In this document: positions 17,731 through 26,665 of the stretch, one piece after another
How positions within the stretch are numbered: the first letter of the stretch is position 1
How the letters are laid out: the number at the start of each line of letters is the position of its first letter
NCBI RefSeq assembly: GCF_000308695.1
Contig: NZ_BAGG01000093.1
Span: 1-64,000 of the forward strand
Direction: 5' to 3'
DNA: 64,000 nt
Source: Nocardia takedensis NBRC 100417
Lineage (GTDB): Bacteria; Actinomycetota; Actinomycetes; Mycobacteriales; Mycobacteriaceae
The notes under the pieces: generated by a model
The model's database searches: none
What the model was told of the DNA's origin: nothing
Seen by the model: only the letters and a program-made list of their open reading frames with translations
Program-made: the position numbers and the translations under genes

Positions 17731-18743
17731 GGACGCCGCGTTCGGCCGCCGCGCGACTGCTGGTTCTGCTGGTGGTGGTGGTCGCGATCGTCGTCGGCCT
17801 GGTCCAGGCCATCACCCGTCCGGTGGGCGGGCCGACGATCGCCTACCACGCCGAATTCGGCGACGTGTTCGGTCTGCGCGAGGACGCCGACGTGCGGGTG
17901 CGCGGCGTGCAGGTCGGCAAGATCACCGACATCTCGCTCACCCGCGACCATCTGGCGACGGTGCGTTTCACGCTGCTGACCGAGCATCGCCTGCACGAAG
18001 GCGACCGATTGGCCATCCGCTTCCAGAACCTCACCGGCCAGCGATATCTGGCCGTGCTGCCCGCCGAGACGGCAGGCCCCGACCACGATCCGGACGCGCC
18101 GGTGCGCGATGTCATCGATTCCTTCGACATCACCGCCGTGTTCAACGGGTTGCGCCCGCTGCTGCGCGAGGCCGACCCGGCTGTCTACAACCGGTTCGCG
18201 CAGAGCCTGGTCGCGGTCATCGAGGGCAACGGCGGCGACCTCACCCCGCTGCTGCGCGACCTGGGCGCGCTGGCCTCCTTCGCCGAGGACCGGACCGCCG
18301 TGATCACCGCGATCATCACGAATCTGGACGGCCTGTCGCAGAAACTGCGCGGCCGGTCGGAGAACTTGCAGAACATCCTGCGGGTCTTCCACTCGATCTT
18401 CATGCCGGTGGCCTCCCGGATGGAGGAGTTCCTGAACCTGATGAAGAAGGGGTCGGTGGAGATGTCGGAGATCGTGCGCGCCACCGAAGCGCTGGCCCGG
18501 CTCGGACTCGGTGCCCGCGACAGCACCGACGCGCTCACCGAACGCCTGCGCCAAGCCATCCCGGACACCCGCGAGACGGTGCGCTCGCTGTCGACGCTGC
18601 CCGGCCTGCTGGAGTCGCTCAACGCGCTCATCCCGCGCTCCGAACCCGAGAACCGGTGCGCCGACGGCACTTACGCCCCACCGGTCGAGGCCGCCGTCCT
18701 GCTCAACGGCAGGCGGCTGACACTGTGCGAGGCGGGCCGATGA
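17727..18743 (+). CDS. mceB: Mce family protein MceB
   Basis: The 338-residue subunit has an N-terminal anchor (LLVLLVVVVAIVVGLVQAI, about 11-29) and an MCE domain with FGDVFGLREDADVRVRGVQV and RFQNLTGQRYLAVLP. A helical needle segment and a C-terminal region with two cysteines follow. The start overlaps the mceA stop and the stop overlaps the mceC start, both as ATGA. It would assemble with the other five subunits across the periplasm. Confidence 0.92.
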   Translation: MRTPRSAAARLLVLLVVVVAIVVGLVQAITRPVGGPTIAYHAEFGDVFGLREDADVRVRGVQVGKITDISLTRDHLATVRFTLLTEHRLHEGDRLAIRFQNLTGQRYLAVLPAETAGPDHDPDAPVRDVIDSFDITAVFNGLRPLLREADPAVYNRFAQSLVAVIEGNGGDLTPLLRDLGALASFAEDRTAVITAIITNLDGLSQKLRGRSENLQNILRVFHSIFMPVASRMEEFLNLMKKGSVEMSEIVRATEALARLGLGARDSTDALTERLRQAIPDTRETVRSLSTLPGLLESLNALIPRSEPENRCADGTYAPPVEAAVLLNGRRLTLCEAGR

Positions 18744-19762
18744 ACCGGCGATGGCGAGGACGGCCGACGGTCTCCTTCGGCGGCGAGGACGCCTCGCCCC
18801 GCGCGCAGACGGTGTGGGCGCTGGTGAGCGTCGTGGTGTTGGCGATCGCCTTCGCCGGCGCGGGCGCGCTCTACGCCCATCCCCCCGGCAGCACGACCCA
18901 CCGGTTGCTGCTGCCCGAGACGGGTGGGCTGAGCGCGGGCGACGGTGTCCGCGTCGCGGGCGTACCGGTCGGCCGGGTGACCTCGGTGGGGCTGGGCGAC
19001 GGACACGTCGAGGTGGAGTTCACCGTCGACGGGCAGGCGGACCTCGGTGACCGCACCGCCGCCGAGATCCGCATGCTCACCCCGGTCGGCGGTCTCTACC
19101 TGGCGTTGCTGCCCGCGGGCGACGCGCCGTTGCGCGGGCCGATCCCGGTGCAGCGCGCGCATCTGCCGTTCGTCCTGGGCGACCTGATCGGCGAGAGCGC
19201 CGAGATCGCGGGACAGGTCGACGTGGCCGCGCTGCGCACCACCCTGGACGCCGCCGCGCACGCGGTCGACGGCGCGCCCGGCGCGGTGCGCGAGTCGGTG
19301 ACCGCACTGGGCACGGTGGTGACGGCGATGGCCGCCCAGCGCGACCAGGTGCGCGGCCTGCTGTCGCTGTCCAACGAATACCTGGCCACCGTCCGCGAGA
19401 ACGAGGCGCTGGCCACCGAGGTGGTGCGCGCCTACGCGATCCTCGGCCCGCAGATCGTGGCCGCCCGGACCGAGGTGCAGATCTTCGCCGACAAGGTCAC
19501 CGCCGTCGTCGGCCTGCTGTTCGACTTCTTCGCCGGCCCCTACGCGGAGAGCCTGGAACCGCTGTTCGCTCCGCTGGAACAGAGCGCCGACCTGGGCCGC
19601 GAGCTGATCTCCTCCACCGAGCAGTTGTTCGACCAGTTGCGCCACACCCTCGAGCAGTTGGCCGCGCTGGCAGGCCCGCAGGGACAGGCGCTGATCGATC
19701 AGAGCGGCCTGACGGTGCACCGGCCCGAGGTGTGCCTGCCGGTGCCGGGAGCGAGGTGCTGA
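18740..19762 (+). CDS. mceC: Mce family protein MceC
   Basis: The 340-residue subunit has a membrane anchor at about residues 24-46 and an MCE domain with ETGGLSAGDGVRVAGVPVGRVTSV and EIRMLTPVGGLYLALLPAG. A long helical part follows, and two cysteines lie near the end (VCLPVPGARC). ATG overlaps the mceB stop by four bases. mceD begins three bases after its stop. Confidence 0.91.
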   Translation: MNRRWRGRPTVSFGGEDASPRAQTVWALVSVVVLAIAFAGAGALYAHPPGSTTHRLLLPETGGLSAGDGVRVAGVPVGRVTSVGLGDGHVEVEFTVDGQADLGDRTAAEIRMLTPVGGLYLALLPAGDAPLRGPIPVQRAHLPFVLGDLIGESAEIAGQVDVAALRTTLDAAAHAVDGAPGAVRESVTALGTVVTAMAAQRDQVRGLLSLSNEYLATVRENEALATEVVRAYAILGPQIVAARTEVQIFADKVTAVVGLLFDFFAGPYAESLEPLFAPLEQSADLGRELISSTEQLFDQLRHTLEQLAALAGPQGQALIDQSGLTVHRPEVCLPVPGARC

Positions 19763-19765
19763 GCG

Positions 19766-20821
19766 ATGAGACGTGACTCGGGGCCCGTTGCGGCCCTGCT
19801 GATCCTGGTCGCGGTGGCCGCGCTGGTCACCACGGCGGCCGCGGCGGTGCGCTGGAACGCCGGACCGACCCGCGCGCTGTGCGCCGAATTCGACACCGCC
19901 TACGGGCTGTATCCGGACGCGGCGGTCACCGTCCGCGGCGTCTCGGTCGGCCGCGTGCTGGCGGTGGTCCCCGAGGGCGACCACGTGCGGGTGGACATGT
20001 CCATCGGCGAACGGCCGCTGGCGGCGGGCACGGGCGCGGTGGTGGTCAACGCCTCGCTGCTGACCGACCGGCGCGTGGAATTGGTCGACAGCGAGACCCG
20101 CGGCGCGAACGAACTGCCCGACCAGGGATGCCTGCCGCGCCAACGCACCCGCGTCCCGGTCAGCGTGTCCGACGCGCTCGGCTCGTTCTCCCGGATCGCC
20201 GAGGAGCTGACCACCCCCGGCCCGGACGGCAGCGCACCGCTGCGCGCGCTCATCGACGGCGCCGACCGCGAACTCGGCGGCCTCGGTCCCGCCCTGGACC
20301 AGCAGATGCGCGCGATCACCCACCTGCTCGCCTCCCCGGACGCCTTCGCCGCCGACCTCGGCGCGCTGCTGGACAATTCGGCCGAGCTGAGCCGCTTTGT
20401 CACCACCGAATGGGACGACATCAAGACCTCGATGATCACCTTCGGCCCCGGCCTGGAACTGCTGGAACGCACGCTGGTGATCGTCAAGATCCTGGTCGGC
20501 AAACTCGCCACCGCGCTCGGACCGCTGGACCGCGCGTTCAACCACCACTTCCCGTACTTGATGGACCTGCTCGAACAGTCGGTGCCGCTGGTCGTCATGG
20601 CCCGCACGCGGGTCGAGGACTCGCGTGAACTGCTGGCCACCGTGCCGGGCGTGATCGCCATGCTGCGCACCATGATCGGCGAAGGCGGACTCGCCGTGGA
20701 GTACCGGCCGCCCGCGCAGTGCCCGGCCCCCGATCCGGGACTGTGCGCGTCGCTGGGAACCAACAGCGCGAGGATGCCGGTGCCGCTGGCGGTGCTGGCC
20801 ACCGTGGGAGGCAGACCGTGA
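19766..20821 (+). CDS. mceD: Mce family protein MceD
   Basis: The 351-residue subunit has an N-terminal anchor (VAALLILVAVAALVTTAAAAV) and an MCE domain (AYGLYPDAAVTVRGVSVGRV, followed by NASLLTDRRVEL). A helical region follows, with a C-terminus holding two cysteines (QCPAPDPGLC). The stop overlaps the start of mceE as GTGA. The order A-B-C-D-E-F is the standard one. Confidence 0.91.
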   Translation: MRRDSGPVAALLILVAVAALVTTAAAAVRWNAGPTRALCAEFDTAYGLYPDAAVTVRGVSVGRVLAVVPEGDHVRVDMSIGERPLAAGTGAVVVNASLLTDRRVELVDSETRGANELPDQGCLPRQRTRVPVSVSDALGSFSRIAEELTTPGPDGSAPLRALIDGADRELGGLGPALDQQMRAITHLLASPDAFAADLGALLDNSAELSRFVTTEWDDIKTSMITFGPGLELLERTLVIVKILVGKLATALGPLDRAFNHHFPYLMDLLEQSVPLVVMARTRVEDSRELLATVPGVIAMLRTMIGEGGLAVEYRPPAQCPAPDPGLCASLGTNSARMPVPLAVLATVGGRP

Positions 20822-21828
20822 ACCGACACCGGATCGCCCTCGGCGCGACCGCGCTGGTCCTGACGGCGGCGGGCTGCGGATTCGACCCCGCCGATCACAC
20901 CCTGCCCGGCGCGGGCGTACGCGGCGCGCACTACGAGCTCACCGTCGAGTTCGAGTCGCTGCTCAGCCTGCCCGTCGGCGCGAAGGTGCGCAGCAACGGC
21001 GCGGAGGTCGGCGTGGTCGACGCGATCCGACTCGACCCGCACGCCGCGCTGGCCGACCTCGACATCCGCGCCGACGTCGGCCTGCCGGTGGGCACCCGCG
21101 CCGAACTGCGGCAGACCACCGTGCTCGGCGACATCTACGTCGCGCTGCTGCCCCCGATCCGGCCGGAGGCGCGGACCTTGCGCGACGGCGACCGTATCCC
21201 GTTGCGCGACACCGAGACCGGCCCGCAGATCGAGCAGATCCTGGACCGGATGGCGAGTTTCGTCAACGGCGGCAGCGTGCTGCGCTCACAGGACGCGCTC
21301 GAACAACTCGCCGCCCGACTTCCCGAGGACCCGGCCGAATCCAGGGCGCTCGCGGCCACCGTCGGCACGGATCTGGCCGCCACCGCCGACCACCTGCCCG
21401 ACCTGGATCGGATGCTGGCCGCCGTCGACGCCGTCACCGAACGACTGACGCGGATGCGTGAGGAAGTCGGCTTCCTGTTCTCCGAGACCGCCCGCGCCCG
21501 CCTGGACCGCGTGCCGCAGTTCATGACCGCCGTGCTCAACGTCGTCATCGACGTCAACACCCTCACCAACGGCCTGGACTGGCTGATCCCGCGCCTGCCG
21601 CACATCAACGAGGCGCTGGAGAAGACGGCGACGCTGCTGCGCGAACCGTCGGCCGACGCGCACACCTGGATCGGCAACGGGGCCGCCCTGTCCCAACTCA
21701 TGCAGGGGAAGGTCATCCCGTTCCTGGGCGCGCCCGCCGTGGACGTGCGGCGGATCGCCCTCGGCGCGGGCCACGGCGACGAGGTGGACGCGCTGATCCT
21801 GCTGCGGTTGATCGGAGTGCTGCCGTGA
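20818..21828 (+). CDS. mceE: Mce family lipoprotein MceE
   Basis: Position five in mce operons encodes the lipoprotein subunit, and this 336-residue protein fits. It has a short signal sequence and the lipobox-like VLTAAGC with Cys at about residue 20. The MCE domain follows (SLLSLPVGAKVRSNGAEVGVV, then RQTTVLGDIYVALLPP) and then a helical region. GTG overlaps the mceD stop. The lipobox has Ala at -3 rather than Leu, which is tolerated but not ideal. Confidence 0.91.
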   Translation: MNRHRIALGATALVLTAAGCGFDPADHTLPGAGVRGAHYELTVEFESLLSLPVGAKVRSNGAEVGVVDAIRLDPHAALADLDIRADVGLPVGTRAELRQTTVLGDIYVALLPPIRPEARTLRDGDRIPLRDTETGPQIEQILDRMASFVNGGSVLRSQDALEQLAARLPEDPAESRALAATVGTDLAATADHLPDLDRMLAAVDAVTERLTRMREEVGFLFSETARARLDRVPQFMTAVLNVVIDVNTLTNGLDWLIPRLPHINEALEKTATLLREPSADAHTWIGNGAALSQLMQGKVIPFLGAPAVDVRRIALGAGHGDEVDALILLRLIGVLP

Positions 21829-22808
21829 CCCGACTGCCCGCGGTGTACTCGCTGCTGATCCTCACCATGGTGACCGTCCTGGGCGTCGGCTACCTGAGCA
21901 TGGGCGTGCTGCGGATGGACCCCACCCGCGAACGTGTCCACCTCAGCGTGCGGATGGACCACGCCGCCGGACTCGCCGCGGGCGCGGGCGTGGTCTACCG
22001 GGGCGTGGACATCGGCGCGGTGGACGAGGTCGCCAGTGTGCCCGGCGGCGTGCTGGTCCACCTGTCCTACGACAGCGATCAGCGCATCCCCGCCGACACG
22101 GCGATGGCGGTGGAGAACCTGTCCGCGCTCGGCGAACCCGTATTCGCCTTCCTGCCCCGCGTCGCCGTCGCCGACCGCTACCTGGCCGACGGCGACCGTC
22201 TGACCGGCGTGGTCGACGCGCCGACCTCGGTGCCGCAACTGCTCGCCGCGTCCTCGAACCTGCTGGGCCAGAGCGACACCGAGACCGTGGTGCGCCTGGT
22301 GCGCACCTTCACCGACGCCCTCGAACACGCCGCCGTCACCGCGCCCGCCCTGGCCCGCGCCGCCGACGTGCTGGCCCGCACCCTGGCCGCCCACCAACCC
22401 TCCATCGAGGCCGTCCTGCGCGACCTGATGCTGCTGCTGCCCGACATCGACTGGATGAAACCGGTCCTGACCTCCGCGCCGCCGCAACTCGACGGCTTCG
22501 GCGAAACCCTCGGCGTGTCCTACCAGTACCTGTTCGAGGGTTCGGCCCTGCTGCGCGGCAGCGAGATCATGGGCTCCTGGCGCGAGGAACAGCAGCGCTT
22601 CGTGGAATTCCTGTCGCGGCTGTCCCCCGAACTCGGCGCGCTCGGCGTCGCGCTGCGCCCCGTCACCTCCGCGGTGGGTCCGGCGCTGGGCTCCCTCGAC
22701 ATGGGCACCCTGCTCGAACGCGCCATGGACGCGGTCCCCGGCGACCGACTCCGCCTGACCCTGCAACCACCGACCGATCAACCCCCGGTCGAAGGAGGAC
22801 AGCGATGA
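21825..22808 (+). CDS. mceF: Mce family protein MceF
   Basis: The last Mce subunit (327 residues) has an N-terminal anchor (YSLLILTMVTVLGVGYLSM) and an MCE domain with HAAGLAAGAGVVYRGVDIGAV and VENLSALGEPVFAFLP. A helical region and a short tail follow. GTG overlaps the mceE stop (GTGA), and the stop overlaps the ATG of the mce-associated gene that follows a strong GGAGGA site. Confidence 0.91.
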   Translation: MTRLPAVYSLLILTMVTVLGVGYLSMGVLRMDPTRERVHLSVRMDHAAGLAAGAGVVYRGVDIGAVDEVASVPGGVLVHLSYDSDQRIPADTAMAVENLSALGEPVFAFLPRVAVADRYLADGDRLTGVVDAPTSVPQLLAASSNLLGQSDTETVVRLVRTFTDALEHAAVTAPALARAADVLARTLAAHQPSIEAVLRDLMLLLPDIDWMKPVLTSAPPQLDGFGETLGVSYQYLFEGSALLRGSEIMGSWREEQQRFVEFLSRLSPELGALGVALRPVTSAVGPALGSLDMGTLLERAMDAVPGDRLRLTLQPPTDQPPVEGGQR

Positions 22809-23458
22809 CCGAGTCCGACACCGTCGTCGGCGACGCTGCACCGAAAGCCACAGCCAGGCCCGATGATTCCGAGCCTGCTCCGGCCGTACGCCGGCCGGCC
22901 GCTGCCCCGGAAGGCGAACCGAGGCCCGGATCACGCAGGGTCCTCGCGTTACTCGCCGTGGCGGTCGCGCTGCTGACCGCCGCGACGGCCCTCTTCGCCT
23001 GGCGCGCCGACGATTCCGCCGACGACCTCGCCGCCCTGCGCGCGAGCCTGGACACCGACGCCGCCGCCGAGCGCACCGCCGGCGACTACGCGCTGCGGGT
23101 CTCGCAGGTGAAGGCCGGTGACGTCGAAGGGTGGCGCACGGCGCTGAAATCCGGCGTCACCGATCAACTCGCCGCGAAACTGTCGGCCGCGGTCGACGTG
23201 GTCGGACCGTGGCTGAGCCAGATCGACTACTCCTCGACCGCCCAACCGCTGGCCGCGAAGGTGATGCGTCGCGACGGCGACGCCTACGTGGTGCAGGTCT
23301 TCGTCGACATGACCTCGCGCAGCCGTCAGACCCCCGACGGCGTGGTGGCCACCGCCGCCTACACCGTCACCCTCGACCGGTCCGCGAACTGGGCCATCAC
23401 CGAAGTCGGCGGCGTCGCCACCGACCTGCCCGTACCCACCCCGCAAGCTCCCCGATGA
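22805..23458 (+). CDS. Mce-associated membrane protein (Mam-like)
   Basis: The 217-residue protein has a Pro/Ala-rich cytoplasmic N-terminus, one membrane segment (about 47-66, VLALLAVAVALLTAATALFAW) and an extracytoplasmic domain with the pattern of Mce-associated proteins (YALRVSQVKAGDVEGW, then DVVGPWLSQIDYSSTAQ). Such proteins stabilise Mce complexes in mycobacteria. GGAGGA lies immediately upstream. The stop overlaps a possible start of the DUF2236 gene. Confidence 0.85.
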   Translation: MTESDTVVGDAAPKATARPDDSEPAPAVRRPAAAPEGEPRPGSRRVLALLAVAVALLTAATALFAWRADDSADDLAALRASLDTDAAAERTAGDYALRVSQVKAGDVEGWRTALKSGVTDQLAAKLSAAVDVVGPWLSQIDYSSTAQPLAAKVMRRDGDAYVVQVFVDMTSRSRQTPDGVVATAAYTVTLDRSANWAITEVGGVATDLPVPTPQAPR

Positions 23459-23484
23459 CACCGAGCCCCACAGGAGACGAGACG

Positions 23485-24492
23485 ATGACACACGCCGCCG
23501 ACGAATCCGTCACGCGCCTACCGCGCGCGGTGCCGGACACACCGCATCCCGCGACCGAACGCCCCGGGCCGCGCGTGTGGGCTTCCGACGACGAAGAACC
23601 CATCGAACTGATCGCCCCCGATTCGCTGACCGCGGAGATGGTCGGGCACTGGACCTATCTCATGCTCGAGGGCGCGGCCTTCGCGATGCAGGGCCTGCAC
23701 CCCGTCATCCGGGACGTCACCGACAAGTACTCCGTCTCGCGCACCGATCCGGGCGGGCGCGCGATCCGGTCGGTCGACTCGGTGCTGCGCTGGACCTACG
23801 GCGGCCTGGAAGCCGTGCAGGAGGGCACCCGACTCCGGTCCCTGCACGAGCCGCTGACCATGCGCAACGAGGCGGGCAAGCGCATCAGCGCGCTCAATCC
23901 CGGCGCCTACCAGTGGGTCATCGCGACCGCCTACGTCACCACCGCCAAGGCCGGTCCGCTGCTGATCGGGCGCGAATTCACCAGCGAGGAACTCGACGAC
24001 CTGCTCGCCGACAACATCCGCATCGCCAAGATCCTGCGCGTGCCGATGAAGGGCTACCCGCAGACCCGCGCGGAATTCGACGCCTACTACGAGCACATCG
24101 TCACCGAGGTGCTCTCGGCCAACGACACCGTGCGCGCCGACTACGCGATGCTGCGCAAGTCCGACACCGAACAACTGCGCGCCCTGCCCTACCCGGCGCG
24201 GCCGATCGTGCGCGCGCTGGCGCGACCGTTCCTGCGCTTCAACTACCTCTCGATCGTGGGCCTGCTCGATCCCCGCCTGCGCACCATGATCGGCGTGGAC
24301 TGGACGCCGCAGGAGCAGCGCCGTCTGGAGCAGATCTATGCGGTGATCCGTTTCGCCTACAAGGTGCTGCCGGAACGGCTCACCTACTTCCCGATCGCCT
24401 ATCACGCGCGCGGCCACCACCGCGCCATCCAGAAGATGAAGGTGCGCGAGCTGAAGTCGGCGGCCTACAAGGTGCGACCCAAGCAGGTCTAG
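23485..24492 (+). CDS. DUF2236 (MpaB/rubber-oxygenase-like) protein at the end of the mce operon
   Basis: DUF2236 proteins include the haem b latex-clearing protein and MpaB-type oxygenases. This 335-residue member has the family layout: HPVIRDVTDKYSVSRTDPGGRA, a histidine in LRSLHEPL near residue 113, and GAYQWVIATAYVTTAKAG. FDAYYEHIVTEVL and a C-terminal helix rich in basic residues follow. ATG 23485 has AGGAG eight bases upstream; ATG 23455 overlaps the preceding stop and is the alternative. Its position after mam suggests it acts on the imported lipid. Its TAG and the TAG of the convergent tetR share the palindrome CTAG. The actual substrate is unknown. Confidence 0.82.
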   Translation: MTHAADESVTRLPRAVPDTPHPATERPGPRVWASDDEEPIELIAPDSLTAEMVGHWTYLMLEGAAFAMQGLHPVIRDVTDKYSVSRTDPGGRAIRSVDSVLRWTYGGLEAVQEGTRLRSLHEPLTMRNEAGKRISALNPGAYQWVIATAYVTTAKAGPLLIGREFTSEELDDLLADNIRIAKILRVPMKGYPQTRAEFDAYYEHIVTEVLSANDTVRADYAMLRKSDTEQLRALPYPARPIVRALARPFLRFNYLSIVGLLDPRLRTMIGVDWTPQEQRRLEQIYAVIRFAYKVLPERLTYFPIAYHARGHHRAIQKMKVRELKSAAYKVRPKQV

Positions 24493-25217
24493 CGTCCGCC
24501 GGGGTGGGGGAACAGCAGCGGCGCGAGATGGCGTCGCGCGAACTGTTTCGCCGCCCCGGTGTCGCCGAGCGGCAGGACGCCGCGCGGATTGGAGATGAAG
24601 GTCATCGTGAGCCGGACGAACAGTTCGGCCACCACCTCGACGTCGAAATCGCCGAGTTCGCCGCGGTGCTGCCAGTGCCGCAGGTAGCGGGCCACCACCG
24701 TGCGGCCCTGGAAGATGAAATCGTCGCCGGTGAGGAAGTTGGTCAGCTCGCCCGCCGCGGAGGACACCCGCAGGCTGCGGGTCAGCAGTCGCGGGGCGCT
24801 GGCCTCGCTGACGAAGGCGGCGAACATCTCCGCCAGCGCGCTGACCGGCCCCGCCGACCGGCGCACCGCCTCGGCCATGATGAGTCCCACCCGCTGTGAC
24901 TCGGCCATCAGCGCGTAGCGGACCAGCGCGGATTTGGTGCCGAACCGGCGATAGACGGTGGCCACTCCGACTCCCGCGAGTTCGGCGATGTTGACCATCG
25001 TCGTCTCCTCGAAGCCGACGTCGGCGAAGCAGTCGCGGGCGGCGTCGACGATGCGGCGCGAACGGGCGTCGAGCGCGACCAGGTCGGCCCAACTGTCGGC
25101 GGTCGCGGCGAGGAACTCGGTGACGGTGTTCTCGATGTCGGCGCGGGTGGGCGAGCCGAAGTCCTTGCCGCCCGCGGGGGTTCCGCCGGACTCCCGTTCC
25201 TCCCGGTGCGCCGTCAC
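24489..25217 (-). CDS. TetR-family transcriptional regulator, candidate controller of the mce and DUF2236 genes
   Basis: The 242-residue protein has a TetR helix-turn-helix (RRIVDAARDCFADVGFEETT, then NIAELAGVGVATVYRRFGTKSALVRYAL) at about residues 43-90 and a helical ligand domain. About 40 residues precede the DNA-binding domain. The start is taken as GTG 25217; ATG 25250 is an alternative with no clear ribosome site. It lies between two DUF2236 genes. The divergent gene has the palindrome TGATAG-N16-CTATCA in its promoter, and the same site is at the mce promoter. Regulation of both, and possibly autoregulation, is inferred from this. Confidence 0.88.
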   Translation of the reverse strand: MTAHREERESGGTPAGGKDFGSPTRADIENTVTEFLAATADSWADLVALDARSRRIVDAARDCFADVGFEETTMVNIAELAGVGVATVYRRFGTKSALVRYALMAESQRVGLIMAEAVRRSAGPVSALAEMFAAFVSEASAPRLLTRSLRVSSAAGELTNFLTGDDFIFQGRTVVARYLRHWQHRGELGDFDVEVVAELFVRLTMTFISNPRGVLPLGDTGAAKQFARRHLAPLLFPHPGGR

Positions 25218-25349
25218 CGGGCCGAGCCTACCGGCGCGGATTCCCCGCATCCGTGTCGACACCACCGCGGACTCCTCCGTTCGGTCCGTTACCGGCCACG
25301 CTCGCGCGCGGATCCCGCCCGCTCGGGTCTCGCTTGCACGGGACCGAAA

Positions 25350-25377
25350 TGATAGTCTGAGTGGCATCAATCTATCA
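25350..25377 (+). promoter_or_regulatory. Operator TGATAG-N16-CTATCA upstream of the second DUF2236 gene
   Basis: TGATAG (25350-25355) and CTATCA (25372-25377) are inverted copies 16 bases apart, the same arrangement as at 14862-14889. TAGTCT (25353-25358) fits a -10 box at the equivalent place of TAGCCT in the first site. The sites share TGATAG, CTG after one base, CA in the middle and CTATCA. The start codon of the gene is 21 bases downstream. Confidence 0.7.
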
Positions 25378-25398
25378 CTCGCCACTCCGGGGTGTGTC

Positions 25399-26403
25399 AT
25401 GACCACGAATGCAGAGCTGCCTCTCGTGTCCGAAACCGAAACCGCGCCCGGCCCTTCCGGCCCGCGCGCCGCCCAGGACCGGGTGCGCCCCGAAGTCCTC
25501 GCCGAATTCCGCAAGCACACCGCCAGCGTGCTCACCGGCGTCTTCGCGGGCTCCGCCTTCGACGAGGTCGCGATGATCCCCGTCGCCGCCGCCGTCGACC
25601 GCTCCGGCCGCTTCGCCGCCAACTTCGCCAACCGCGGCGTGCGCAGCGGCGCCTCGGGCATGCTCGCCATGTGGGGCGACCCCGTCGACCGCAAAGCCGA
25701 AGCCGACTGGCTCAAAACCCGCCACCGCGACGTGCACGGCCACGGCAAAGGCGACTACGCCGACGTCCGCTACAGCGCCCTCAACCCCAAGGCGTGGGTG
25801 TGGATCGGCGTCAGCGGAATGTTCGTGCCGCTCAACACCTTCACCTACTGCACCGGCATCCGGATGCGCCCCGAGGAGAAGGAAGCCGCCTATCAGATGC
25901 TGCGCGAGAACTTCGCCCACCTCGAACTCAACGCCGCCACCGGCAAACTCCCGCCCGACCTCGCCTCCGCCACCGCCTACTACGACGAGATGGTCGAGAA
26001 CGAACTGGCCGCGAACCCGTTCCTGGTCCGGGAATTCGCCAAACTCACCCGCCTGCCCCTGCCCACCCTCGGCATCTCCTCGTTCACCCGCACCGTCCTC
26101 ACCCCGCTGTGGCTGCTGATGCGCCCGCTGGTCGGCCACGTCATCCAGGTGTGCTCGGTCCAGGCCATGCACCCCGGCGTGCGCGCCATGGTCGGCTACC
26201 GCCACCACCCGCGCCACGACCTCGAATTCGCCCTCTACCTGCGCGTCCTGCAAACCGCCTGGAAACTGCTCCCCGACCGCGTCCTGCTCGCCCCCCTGGC
26301 CTACAACCGCCTGCGATACGAGAAACTGGTCCGCGCCCACCGCCGCGTCGGCCTCGACACCTTCGCCGCCCCACCCCTCCCCACCCCCGGCTGCCCCCTC
26401 TGA
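25399..26403 (+). CDS. DUF2236 (MpaB/rubber-oxygenase-like) protein, second copy
   Basis: The 334-residue protein is a second DUF2236 member. It has DRSGRFAANFANRGVRSGAS, a region rich in histidine (KTRHRDVHGHGKGDYADVRY), NPKAWVWIGVSGMFV, YYDEMVENELAANPF and a C-terminal helical domain. Haem ligation and oxygenase activity are properties of characterised relatives and have not been shown for this subgroup. ATG 25399 lies just downstream of the palindromic operator. Base composition is very GC-rich at third positions, like its neighbours. It is transcribed away from the TetR gene. Confidence 0.82.
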   Translation: MTTNAELPLVSETETAPGPSGPRAAQDRVRPEVLAEFRKHTASVLTGVFAGSAFDEVAMIPVAAAVDRSGRFAANFANRGVRSGASGMLAMWGDPVDRKAEADWLKTRHRDVHGHGKGDYADVRYSALNPKAWVWIGVSGMFVPLNTFTYCTGIRMRPEEKEAAYQMLRENFAHLELNAATGKLPPDLASATAYYDEMVENELAANPFLVREFAKLTRLPLPTLGISSFTRTVLTPLWLLMRPLVGHVIQVCSVQAMHPGVRAMVGYRHHPRHDLEFALYLRVLQTAWKLLPDRVLLAPLAYNRLRYEKLVRAHRRVGLDTFAAPPLPTPGCPL

Positions 26404-26447
26404 CCCACGGGCGGGGTGCGGTTCGGGGTCGCGGGGGTGTCGGTGGC

Positions 26448-26665
26448 GCTGTAGCGCACGGTCCGCTGGCCCCACCGGCCGTACGGGCGCGCGGGGCCAC
26501 CGAACAGGAAGGGCATCGCGTCGTTCGTGGATCTCTTAGGAACGCTTGGGTGACACCGAGGATCTCCGCGGCGCGGCCCATGCTGTAGGCGGGGTAGTGG
26601 TCGTCGTCGAGTTTCTCGCCGGCGGACTCGCCCCCGGTCGAGAACGGATCGGTTTCAGGAGGCAC
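26448..26665 (-). pseudogene. MerR-family regulator remnant (truncated and frameshifted)
   Basis: A frame opening at GTG 26665 encodes YPAYSMGRAAEILGVTQAFLR (given in part: MGRAAEILGVTQAFLR), a typical MerR helix-turn-helix start, ending at about 26534. The expected wing then fails. About 20 codons later, in another frame (26448-26471), GQRTVRYS resembles the usual GHRRYS. The C-terminal half is missing because the DUF2236 gene ends at 26403. MerR genes of this type often neighbour ANTAR genes in related genomes, and an ANTAR gene does lie 540 bases away. Confidence 0.6.
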
